A stretch of DNA of 16,730 nt from an uncultured Clostridia bacterium (GTDB taxonomy: Bacteria > Bacillota > Clostridia > TANB77 > CAG-508): NCBI GenBank assembly GCA_948528155.1, contig CAOSZT010000033.1, positions 1 through 16,730 of the forward strand. Reading direction: 5' to 3'. Position 1 is the first letter of the stretch. Each line of letters begins with the position of its first letter. The position numbers were made by a program, and so were the translations under genes. The notes below the pieces were generated by a model, which had not been told where the DNA came from, did no database searches, and was given only the letters and a program-made list of their open reading frames with translations. This document shows, one piece after another, positions 7,561-14,044 of this stretch.

Positions 7561-7566
7561 TATAAT
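7561..7566 (+). promoter_or_regulatory. Candidate -10 element for the NfeD gene
   Basis: A perfect TATAAT lies 53 bases upstream of the chosen NfeD start in the divergent intergenic region. The -35 position at 17-base spacing reads TTTATT (7538-7543), which is weak, so only the -10 is listed. Confidence 0.35.
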
Positions 7567-7619
7567 TAATAGTAGTTATTATTTTAAAAATATAAAGATA
7601 TGAAGTGGAGATGGATTTT

Positions 7620-8072
7620 ATGTGGCAAATTTGGTTAATTATTGCAGGTGTATTTTTTATAGCAGAAATAATTACTGTTGGATTTTTAGTATTTTGGTTT
7701 GGAGTTGGAGCTTTAATTGCAATGATTACTAGTTTTTTTACTTCAAATATCATTATTCAAACAAGTGTATTTGTTATTTCTTCAGCAATTTTACTTTTTA
7801 CAACTAAACCTTTTGTAAAAAAATTTCTTGATGTAAAACCAACAAATACAAATGCTTTTTCTATAATTGGGAAAAAAGCTTTAGTTATAAAAGAAATTAA
7901 TTCTATTTATTCTACTGGACAAATTAAGTTAAATGGTGAAGTTTGGTCTGCTGAATCTGAAAATAATGAGGTTATTCCAGAAGGTGCAGAAGTTGAAATT
8001 TTGTATATAAATGGTGTTAAAGCAATTGTTTGTTGTAATAATTCAAAAGTCGAATGTCTAAAAAAAGAATAA
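7620..8072 (+). CDS. Short NfeD-family membrane protein (stomatin operon partner)
   Basis: NfeD-like protein: hydrophobic N-terminal membrane segments followed by a soluble C-terminal OB-fold. From the chosen start it opens MWQIWLIIAGVFFIAEIITV, with two to three membrane helices over about the first 70 residues. The OB-fold region (about 85-145) contains IGKKALVIKEI, a central STGQIKLNGEVWSA and PEGAEVEILYINGVKAIV, typical of short NfeD proteins without the ClpP-like protease domain. Short NfeD proteins are encoded beside SPFH/stomatin genes and are thought to act with them in membrane microdomains; the next gene is exactly such a partner. I chose ATG 7620 because GGAG (7607-7610) is spaced 9 bases before it. 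The longer reading from GTG 7605 would translate the ribosome site. Confidence 0.88.
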   Translation: MWQIWLIIAGVFFIAEIITVGFLVFWFGVGALIAMITSFFTSNIIIQTSVFVISSAILLFTTKPFVKKFLDVKPTNTNAFSIIGKKALVIKEINSIYSTGQIKLNGEVWSAESENNEVIPEGAEVEILYINGVKAIVCCNNSKVECLKKE

Positions 8073-8125
8073 TTTTGTTTTTCGTATTACTTATTTTTAT
8101 AAGTGTTTATATATTTTAATTTTAT

Positions 8126-8133
8126 AAGGAGGA
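8126..8133 (+). promoter_or_regulatory. Strong ribosome binding site of the SPFH gene
   Basis: AAGGAGGA, a near-perfect Shine-Dalgarno, sits 6 bases before ATG 8140. The 67-bp gap after the NfeD gene also has a weak 6-bp hairpin (8089-8104) with no T-run. I see no terminator, which supports co-transcription. Confidence 0.7.
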
Positions 8134-8139
8134 TTTTTT

Positions 8140-9042
8140 ATGTATTTTTTATTAGTTTTATTAGTTATAATATTAATTATAGCATTTAAATCAATCAAAA
8201 TCGTTAAACAAGCTGAGGTTTATGTAATTGAAAGATTAGGTAAATTTTCTAAAGTTGCTGATGCTGGTCTTACAATTATAGTTCCATTTTTTGATCATGT
8301 TAGAAGTGTTGTTAGTTTAAAACAACAAACAATGGATGTACCACCTCAAGGAGTTATTACAAAAGATAATGTTACAATTACAATAGATACTGTTGTTTTC
8401 TATCAAATAACAGACCCTGCAAAAGCAGTTTATGAAATTCAAAGTTTAAAGAAAGGTATTGAATACTTAGCAATTACAACTATTCGTGATATTATTGGTA
8501 AAATGGACTTAGATGAAACTTTTAGTTCAAGAGATGGTATTAATAATCAATTAAGAGTAGTTTTAGATGAAGCAACAGATAGATGGGGTTGTAAAATAGA
8601 TAGAGTTGAAATTAAAGATATTACACCTCCTGCTGATATTAGAGATGCAATGGAAAAAGAGATGAATGCTGAAAGAAATAAAAGAGCTCTTATATTAGAA
8701 TCTGAAGCGCAAAGACAATCTGCTATTATGATTGCTGAAGGTAAAAAACAAGCTGCTATATTAGAGGCTGAAGCTGATAAAGAATCTAGAATTGCTAGAG
8801 CTGTTGGTGAAGCACAAGCTATTAAAGAAGTTGCTGATGCTAAAGCTCAAGAAATTCAAATGGTTTATGAAGCTATTAGAAATGCAAAACCTGATGATAA
8901 ACTTGTTCAATTAAAGTCTCTTGAAGCTCTTGAAAAGGTTGCTGAAGGTGATGCTAATAAAATATTTATTCCTTTTGAGGCAACTGGTGCACTTTCTAGT
9001 TTGGGGGCTATTACAGAGGTTTTGAAGGATAAAAAGAAATAG
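8140..9042 (+). CDS. SPFH/band-7 (stomatin-like, paraslipin) membrane protein
   Basis: Stomatin/QmcA-type SPFH protein, which forms membrane-associated oligomers. One N-terminal membrane helix (about 2-16) is followed by the band-7 domain (about 19-180). Signatures are AEVYVIERLGKFSKVADAGL (25-44), MDVPPQGVITKDNVTITIDT (65-84) and DLDETFSSRDGINNQL, then WGCKIDRVEIKDITPP. The VPPQ..ITKDNV segment is characteristic of the paraslipin/QmcA branch rather than of HflC. An alanine- and glutamate-rich coiled-coil (about 170-245, with repeats such as SEAQRQSAIM, AEGKKQAAIL and EADKES) precedes a short C-terminal tail. At 300 residues the length is normal. With the preceding NfeD gene it makes a two-gene unit closed by a terminator directly downstream. 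The family assignment is firm; the cargo or process it organises is unknown. Confidence 0.93.
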   Translation: MYFLLVLLVIILIIAFKSIKIVKQAEVYVIERLGKFSKVADAGLTIIVPFFDHVRSVVSLKQQTMDVPPQGVITKDNVTITIDTVVFYQITDPAKAVYEIQSLKKGIEYLAITTIRDIIGKMDLDETFSSRDGINNQLRVVLDEATDRWGCKIDRVEIKDITPPADIRDAMEKEMNAERNKRALILESEAQRQSAIMIAEGKKQAAILEAEADKESRIARAVGEAQAIKEVADAKAQEIQMVYEAIRNAKPDDKLVQLKSLEALEKVAEGDANKIFIPFEATGALSSLGAITEVLKDKKK

Positions 9043-9050
9043 AAATTTTT

Positions 9051-9073
9051 AGACGAGATAAATCTCGTCTTTT
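9051..9073 (+). terminator. Intrinsic terminator of the NfeD-SPFH unit
   Basis: AGACGAGA (9051-9058) and TCTCGTCT (9063-9070) form a perfect 8-bp stem with a TAAA loop, followed by TTTC. It lies 8 bases past the SPFH stop codon. Confidence 0.85.
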
Positions 9074-9105
9074 CAATAATCTTGACTTAAATTTTTAATA
9101 GAATT

Positions 9106-9147
9106 AGAGAGGAGAATATTCCTACTATTAGGAATATTCTCCTCTCT
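9106..9147. repeat. Perfect 19-bp inverted repeat with 4-base loop
   Basis: Arms 9106-9124 and 9129-9147 are exact reverse complements around CTAT. The arm includes AGAGAGGAG and the palindrome GAATATTC, giving a very stable hairpin that is GC-richer than its surroundings. The plus strand continues TCTTCATTT, only a weak T-tract. A stronger terminator already lies 35 bp upstream, so this is either a backup terminator, an RNA hairpin, or the remnant of a small mobile hairpin element. Apart from it and the promoter at 9270-9298, I see nothing in the 9043-9333 gap. Confidence 0.6.
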
Positions 9148-9269
9148 TCTTCATTTAGCAATAATCTTATTATTTTCCTATGATGTTTCTTATAGGAGCT
9201 TATACAATAAATTTTAGTGTATTTTATCATGTCTTCACACTAATTTCAAGCTAAAATCTACATTTTTTA

Positions 9270-9298
9270 TTGACTTATATATAATTTTATGTTATTAT
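9270..9298 (+). promoter_or_regulatory. SigA-type promoter of the isolated small gene
   Basis: TTGACT (9270-9275) and TATTAT (9293-9298) are spaced by 17 bases, a near-consensus housekeeping promoter. It lies 36 bases before the start codon. A GAAAGGTGAT ribosome site (9318-9327) follows. Confidence 0.65.
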
Positions 9299-9333
9299 AG
9301 TATACATAAAAACAATAGAAAGGTGATGGTATT

Positions 9334-9615
9334 ATGTGTTTGCAACAAAAAGTAACTATCAAAAAAATTTCCAAGCATCCTATGCCATTCTGTAACAGTC
9401 GGCAGTTGAAGATTACCGTTACAACAGCAGATGGAGAAGATATTTATGTTCCATGGGCTCAAGTTCCTGCAATGCTAACTACTTCATCTCCAATATCAAA
9501 ACCAACATTTTATTTTGATTGGTTTTGGCACTTTGCAGAAGAAGGTACATTATGCTATCTGTGGCACGGAAAAGATGCTAACTGTAATTACTTAGAACCT
9601 TTACTCGTGTCATAG
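9334..9615 (+). CDS. Unrecognised 93-residue protein (isolated gene)
   Basis: I do not recognise this protein. It is 93 residues, with no signal peptide and no membrane helix. A basic start (MCLQQKVTIKKISKH) leads into a probable beta-strand stretch (LKITVTTADGEDIYVPW, about 25-41). An aromatic segment with FDWFWHF and YLWHGKD follows. It has four cysteines (2, 19, 74, 84) and four tryptophans, so a small folded or metal-binding domain is possible but not shown. It is clearly expressed as a gene: own promoter, good ribosome site, own downstream hairpin. My hand count gives 104 G+C in 282 bases (37%), well above the surrounding AT-rich DNA, and it uses CGG, CTC, CTG and GTG codons that neighbours avoid. 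It sits alone between two strong hairpins. This composition suggests horizontal acquisition or a recently moved gene; function unknown. Confidence 0.72.
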   Translation: MCLQQKVTIKKISKHPMPFCNSRQLKITVTTADGEDIYVPWAQVPAMLTTSSPISKPTFYFDWFWHFAEEGTLCYLWHGKDANCNYLEPLLVS

Positions 9616-9632
9616 TGTATCATCACTAATTA

Positions 9633-9681
9633 AAAAATAGGACTGTTTTATATTTATTTTATATAAAACAGTCCTATTTTT
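9633..9681. terminator. 21-bp bidirectional terminator between the small gene and argS
   Basis: Arms 9633-9653 and 9661-9681 are perfect 21-base complements with a seven-base loop. Each arm begins or ends in five A or T bases, so both strands finish in TTTTT. It serves the plus-strand small gene (stop at 9615) and the minus-strand argS. Its right edge overlaps the argS stop codon (9680-9682). Confidence 0.9.
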
Positions 9682-11395
9682 ACATTTTCTCTGGCATCTC
9701 AATTCCCAACAAACTTGCCCCATGTTTCAAAACTTTACCAACAGTACAAGTCAAATAAACTCTAGCATTTTGAACATCCTTATCATCTAAAATAATCTTA
9801 TTTTCATTATAAAAAACACTATAAGCCTTAGCTAAATCAATTAAAAATCTTGCAAGAATTGAAGGCTCATTTTTCTCTGTAACTTGAATTAAAACATTTT
9901 CAAAGCTATAAATCAATTTTAATATCTCCAAAGAAAAATTATCCAACAAATTATTTACATTCACATCTTCAAACTTTGGCACAAACCCAGCTTTTTCTAG
10001 TACACTTTTTGTTCTAACATAAGTATATTGAATATATGGACCAGTTTCTCCTTGAAAATTTAGAGCAGTATTCCAGTCAAATATTTGATCTTTTATTGTA
10101 GCTGTTGATAATGTATTAAATATAATAGCACCTATTCCAACTTTTTTTGCTACTTCTTCTTTATTTTCAAGTTCTGGATTTTTTTCAGCAATTATTTCTT
10201 GTGCTTTTTCTATTGTTCCATTTATTAATTCTTCTATTTTTACTACATTTCCAAGTCTTGTTGACATTTTTCCTGAAGGCAGGCTTACCATACCAAATGA
10301 TATGTGTTCTAGTCCTTTTGCATATTTTTCGTCTACTAGATATTTTGCTACTTCAAATATTTGTTTAAAGTGTAGATTTTGCTCATATGCAACAACATAT
10401 AAGCATTTATCAAAATCATATGTTTTTGCTCTATACATAATTGCAGCTAAATCCCTTGTCGCATATATTGATGATCCATCTGCTTTTTGTATCATACAAG
10501 GTGTGTTAATTCCTGCATATTCTAAATCTACTATTTTAGCACCTTCTGAGTTTGTTAATTTTCCATTTTCTTCAAGTTTTTTTACTACCTCTTCCATTTT
10601 ATCTGAATAAAAGGCTTCTCCATTATATGAATCAAATTTTACATTTAATATATTATAAATCTTATTAAATTCTACCATACTTAAATCTTTAAACTGATTC
10701 CATAAATCAACACAATATTTATCTCCAACCTCTAAAAGTCTAAAATTTTCTCTACATCTTTCAAGGACTTCTTCATCTTCTTTGCATAAATTATTTATTT
10801 TTACATACATATCCATCATTTTATTGATTGGATCTTCTTCTAAATTGTACTCTTTTCCCCACATTTTATATGCTTCTATCATTTTTCCGAATTGTGTTCC
10901 ATAATCTCCTAAATGATTTATTCCTGTTGTGTTATATCCTAAGTATTTATAAGTTTTATATAATGAATTTCCAATTAATGTTGTTCTCAAATGCCCTATA
11001 TGAAATGGTTTTGCTATGTTTGGAGATGAGTATTCTACTATTACATTTTTTCCTTTTCCTATTTCTGATTTTCCATATTCTTCTGTTTTTTCTATTTCTT
11101 CTAATACTTCTTTTACTAGAATTTCTTTATTTATAAAAAAGTTTATATATCCTCCTGCAACCTCTATTTTTTCTATACTTTTGTCTTGTTTTACTTCTTC
11201 TTCTAATTTTTCTTTTATTTCATTTGCTATAATCTGTGGTGCTTTTTTTAGATCTTTTGCAATCCTAAAACATGGAAATGAATAATCACCATTTTTTGTG
11301 TCTTTTGGTGTTTCTATGTATGTTTTTATTTCTTTTTCTTTTATTTGTGTTGCTTTTGATATTTTTTCTGTAATTATTTGTGTAAAATTTATCAT
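9680..11395 (-). CDS. argS: Arginyl-tRNA synthetase
   Basis: Class I aminoacyl-tRNA synthetase that charges tRNA-Arg in the cytoplasm. The N-terminal Add1 domain (about 1-115) contains KNGDYSFPCFRIAKDLKKAP. The catalytic Rossmann fold follows with VEYSSPNIAKPFHIGHLRTT, whose HIGH is at 132-135, and HLGDYGTQFGKM (161-172). The KMSKS loop reads KMSTR (376-380). The C-terminal helical DALR anticodon-binding domain (about 465-571) ends the protein. At 571 residues the length is normal. AAAGGACG precedes the ATG. It lies 76 bp after galE with no clear terminator between, so it may share a transcript with cysS and galE. The gap is too short for a T-box. Codon choice changes sharply along the gene: about the first 118 codons have 14 ATA and 4 ATT isoleucines by hand count, the last 115 or so have 1 ATA and 7 ATT. 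Confidence 0.96.
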   Translation of the reverse strand: MINFTQIITEKISKATQIKEKEIKTYIETPKDTKNGDYSFPCFRIAKDLKKAPQIIANEIKEKLEEEVKQDKSIEKIEVAGGYINFFINKEILVKEVLEEIEKTEEYGKSEIGKGKNVIVEYSSPNIAKPFHIGHLRTTLIGNSLYKTYKYLGYNTTGINHLGDYGTQFGKMIEAYKMWGKEYNLEEDPINKMMDMYVKINNLCKEDEEVLERCRENFRLLEVGDKYCVDLWNQFKDLSMVEFNKIYNILNVKFDSYNGEAFYSDKMEEVVKKLEENGKLTNSEGAKIVDLEYAGINTPCMIQKADGSSIYATRDLAAIMYRAKTYDFDKCLYVVAYEQNLHFKQIFEVAKYLVDEKYAKGLEHISFGMVSLPSGKMSTRLGNVVKIEELINGTIEKAQEIIAEKNPELENKEEVAKKVGIGAIIFNTLSTATIKDQIFDWNTALNFQGETGPYIQYTYVRTKSVLEKAGFVPKFEDVNVNNLLDNFSLEILKLIYSFENVLIQVTEKNEPSILARFLIDLAKAYSVFYNENKIILDDKDVQNARVYLTCTVGKVLKHGASLLGIEMPEKM

Positions 11396-11471
11396 TTTTT
11401 TCGTCCTTTCTTGTATATTATAAATATGAATAATTTTATTGTTTTAGATATTAATGTCTTATAATCCTGTA

Positions 11472-12485
11472 TTATTTTGTAAAATTTCTAAATTTTATAT
11501 AATTCCAACTATCTCTACACATATCTTCTAAGCTCTTTTCAGCAATCCAATGTAGTTCACTTTCAGCCTTTGTGGGATTGGCATAACAAATAGCAATATC
11601 TCCAGCTCTCCTTGGTGCAATTTTATATGGAACTTTTTTTCCTGTTGACTTTTCAAAAGCTTTAACCATATCTAAAACACTATAGCCTTTACCTGTTCCT
11701 AAATTATAAATAAATAACCCCTGACTTTCTTTATCCAATTTGTCTAATGCTTTTATATGACCTTTTGCTAAATCAACAACATGGATATAATCTCTTACAC
11801 CTGTTCCATCTGGTGTATTATAATCATTTCCAAAAACTGATAATTCTTTTAGTTCTCCACTTGCTACTCTCACAACATATGGCATTAAATTATTAGGTAA
11901 TCCTTGTGGATTTTCTCCAATTAAACCACTACTATGAGCACCTACTGGATTAAAATATCTTAAAATACAAATATCCCAAGTATTATCTGATTTATATATG
12001 TCCTTTAAAATCTGCTCTATATACAATTTTGTTGTGCCATATGGATTTGTTGTACCACCTATTGTGGTTTCCTCTGTTATTGGAATTTCCTGTGGGTCTC
12101 CATATACTGTTGCTGATGAACTAAATATGAATTTTTTTACATTATATTTTCTCATTATATCCAATAATACTAATGCTCCTGAAACGTTATTTGTATAATA
12201 TTCTATTGGTTTTTGTACAGATTCTCCAACTGCTTTATAACCTGCAAAATTCATTACTGCTTCAATTTTATTTTCTACAAATACCTTTTCTAACATTTCT
12301 TTATTTAAGTAATCCATTTCATAAAATTTACAATCTTTACCTGTTATTTTCTTAATTGCTTGTAAAACCTGTGGTGTGCTATTTGAAAAGTTATCTATTA
12401 TAATTATTTCTTTCCCTTCTTGTAATAACTCAATAGCTGTATGACTTCCTATAAATCCAGCTCCTCCTGGTAACAATACTGCCAT
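11472..12485 (-). CDS. galE: UDP-glucose 4-epimerase
   Basis: NAD-dependent epimerase that interconverts UDP-glucose and UDP-galactose, serving galactose use and supply of sugar for surface polysaccharides. The Rossmann start GGAGFIG (7-13) binds NAD. SSSATVYG (122-129) supplies the catalytic serine S124, and Y149-x-x-x-K153 in NPYGTTKLYIE is the catalytic pair, the same numbering as in E. coli GalE. RYFNPVGAHSSGLIGE, DYNTPDGTGVRDYIHVVDLA and the C-terminal APRRAGDIA follow the family order. At 337 residues the length is normal. The residue before the glycine loop is proline (LPGGAG rather than the commoner VTGGAG), which looks tolerable. GGAGGAA precedes the start. It sits 51 bp after cysS and 76 bp before argS. 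Substrate could include the N-acetyl forms, which sequence alone does not settle. Confidence 0.95.
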   Translation of the reverse strand: MAVLLPGGAGFIGSHTAIELLQEGKEIIIIDNFSNSTPQVLQAIKKITGKDCKFYEMDYLNKEMLEKVFVENKIEAVMNFAGYKAVGESVQKPIEYYTNNVSGALVLLDIMRKYNVKKFIFSSSATVYGDPQEIPITEETTIGGTTNPYGTTKLYIEQILKDIYKSDNTWDICILRYFNPVGAHSSGLIGENPQGLPNNLMPYVVRVASGELKELSVFGNDYNTPDGTGVRDYIHVVDLAKGHIKALDKLDKESQGLFIYNLGTGKGYSVLDMVKAFEKSTGKKVPYKIAPRRAGDIAICYANPTKAESELHWIAEKSLEDMCRDSWNYIKFRNFTK

Positions 12486-12536
12486 TATTTCCTCCTATTT
12501 TATTAAAGATAATTATTTTATTTACTTTTTGTGTTT

Positions 12537-13946
12537 TTAACATGAAAAATTCTTACATATTTCAACTCCAGATTTAGTATCTTTAACACTATATCCCATT
12601 TCTGAAATCAAATCTCTTAGTTCATCAGACTTAGCCCAATCTTTACTTTCTCTCGCTAGTTTCCTTTGCTCCACCAAATCTAAAACTTCCTGTGGAATAT
12701 TTATATTTTTATTATCAGAACTTATATAATCAATTTTAAGTCCTAAGACACTGTCAAACTTTAACAACAATTTAGCAATATCTGGATTCTTCTTATCAAA
12801 TTTAGCAACTTCCCAAACAAAGCTCATAGCCAAAGGCATATTCAAATCATCATTTATAGCCTTATGAAAATTCTCCTCTATTTGAACTAGTACTTGCTTA
12901 TTTTCTGCTGTCAAATTATCATTTCCACTAATATTTAATTGATAACTATTACGCAACCTTTCCAATGACTTTGCCGATGCCTCAATACCTTCCCAAGTAA
13001 AATTTAATTTATTTTTATAATGGCAAGAATAACTAAACAACTTATATGTTAATGGATCATAACCTCTTTCTTTTATATCTTTTAGTAAATAAACATTACC
13101 CAAACTCTTTGACATCTTTCCACCATTTATAAGTAGATATTCTCCATGCATCCAGAAATTTGCTGGAACTTTGCCACATTTTCCTTTACTTTGAGCAATT
13201 TCGTTTTCATGATGTGTAGGTATTAAATCAATGCCTCCTGTATGTATATCGAATTGTTCACCTAAATACTTTTGCCCCATTGCAGAACATTCTATATGCC
13301 ACCCTGGATAACTTGGTCCCCAAGGACTATCCCATTTCATTAAATGATTTTCTGGAGCTTTTATCCAAAGAGCAAAATCGTAAGGATTTCTTTTTTCTGT
13401 ATCAATATCAACTCTTGCTCCAGCTTTTTGATTTTCGACATCTAAATTTGATAAAATTGGATATTTATCTAATTTAGAAACATCAAAATAGATTGCTGTT
13501 GATGTTTCATAGGCATATCCATTTTCTATTAATTTTTCAACATATTCAAGCATTTCTTGTATGTGTTCTGTTGCTTTACATACAATCTCTGGTGTTTCTA
13601 TATTTAAATCTTTTAAATCTTCAAAAAATAACTTTGTGTAATGTTCTGCTATTTGTAAAGGTGTTTTTTGCTCTTCTCTTGCTGATTTTAACATTTTGTC
13701 TTCACCTTTATCACCATCTGAAACTAAATGTCCAACATCAGTAATATTCATTGTGTGCTTTATTTTATATCCATTATATTTAAGAACTCTTCTTAATACA
13801 TCTTGAAATATATTTGTTCTCATATTTCCAATTGTTGCATCTTTATAAACAGTTGGACCACATGAATATATTTTTACCTCTTTTTCATTAATAGGCTCAA
13901 ATTTACCCTTTTTTCTTGTTAATGTATTGTAAAAGTATATTTCCAT
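12537..13946 (-). CDS. cysS: Cysteinyl-tRNA synthetase
   Basis: Class I synthetase that charges tRNA-Cys. The four zinc ligands that recognise cysteine are all present: C29 (SCGPTVY), C220 (WHIECS), H245 and E249 (PTHHENEIAQS). Their spacing matches E. coli CysS (28/209/234/238). KMSKS is intact (277-281, GGKMSKSLGN). The HIGH motif is altered: residues 38-41 are TIGN in KDATIGNMRT, where Bacillus-type enzymes have HIGN. The helical domain and the short C-terminal anticodon domain (about 330-469) are complete, and length is normal. AAGGAGGT stands upstream of the start. It follows the penicillin-binding protein gene by 98 bp, separated by a terminator, so it probably heads the cysS-galE-argS unit. 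Confidence 0.96.
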   Translation of the reverse strand: MEIYFYNTLTRKKGKFEPINEKEVKIYSCGPTVYKDATIGNMRTNIFQDVLRRVLKYNGYKIKHTMNITDVGHLVSDGDKGEDKMLKSAREEQKTPLQIAEHYTKLFFEDLKDLNIETPEIVCKATEHIQEMLEYVEKLIENGYAYETSTAIYFDVSKLDKYPILSNLDVENQKAGARVDIDTEKRNPYDFALWIKAPENHLMKWDSPWGPSYPGWHIECSAMGQKYLGEQFDIHTGGIDLIPTHHENEIAQSKGKCGKVPANFWMHGEYLLINGGKMSKSLGNVYLLKDIKERGYDPLTYKLFSYSCHYKNKLNFTWEGIEASAKSLERLRNSYQLNISGNDNLTAENKQVLVQIEENFHKAINDDLNMPLAMSFVWEVAKFDKKNPDIAKLLLKFDSVLGLKIDYISSDNKNINIPQEVLDLVEQRKLARESKDWAKSDELRDLISEMGYSVKDTKSGVEICKNFSC

Positions 13947-14006
13947 TTATTTACCTCCTTACTATAATATTATATTTTTAAATCTTTTTTTCACCACTAA
14001 TCTATG

Positions 14007-14028
14007 GAAAAAGTCCACCAAGTGGACT
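14007..14028 (-). terminator. Intrinsic terminator of the penicillin-binding protein gene
   Basis: On the minus strand AGTCCAC, loop TTG and GTGGACT form a perfect 7-bp stem (14012-14028), followed directly by TTTTT (14007-14011). It lies 17 bases past the stop codon of the penicillin-binding protein and upstream of cysS. Confidence 0.85.
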
Positions 14029-14044
14029 AAAACCATTAAATAAA

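Noticed and set aside
7550..7753. Minus-strand 67-codon frame overlapping the NfeD start
   Set aside because: It overlaps the NfeD coding region antisense, lacks a ribosome site and has low-complexity Ile/Asn/Lys composition.
11396..11471. Possible T-box leader upstream of argS
   Set aside because: The gap is only 76 bp, too short for stem I, the antiterminator and the terminator, and no T-box core sequence is visible. The same applies to the 98 bp before cysS, where the only structure is the penicillin-binding protein terminator.
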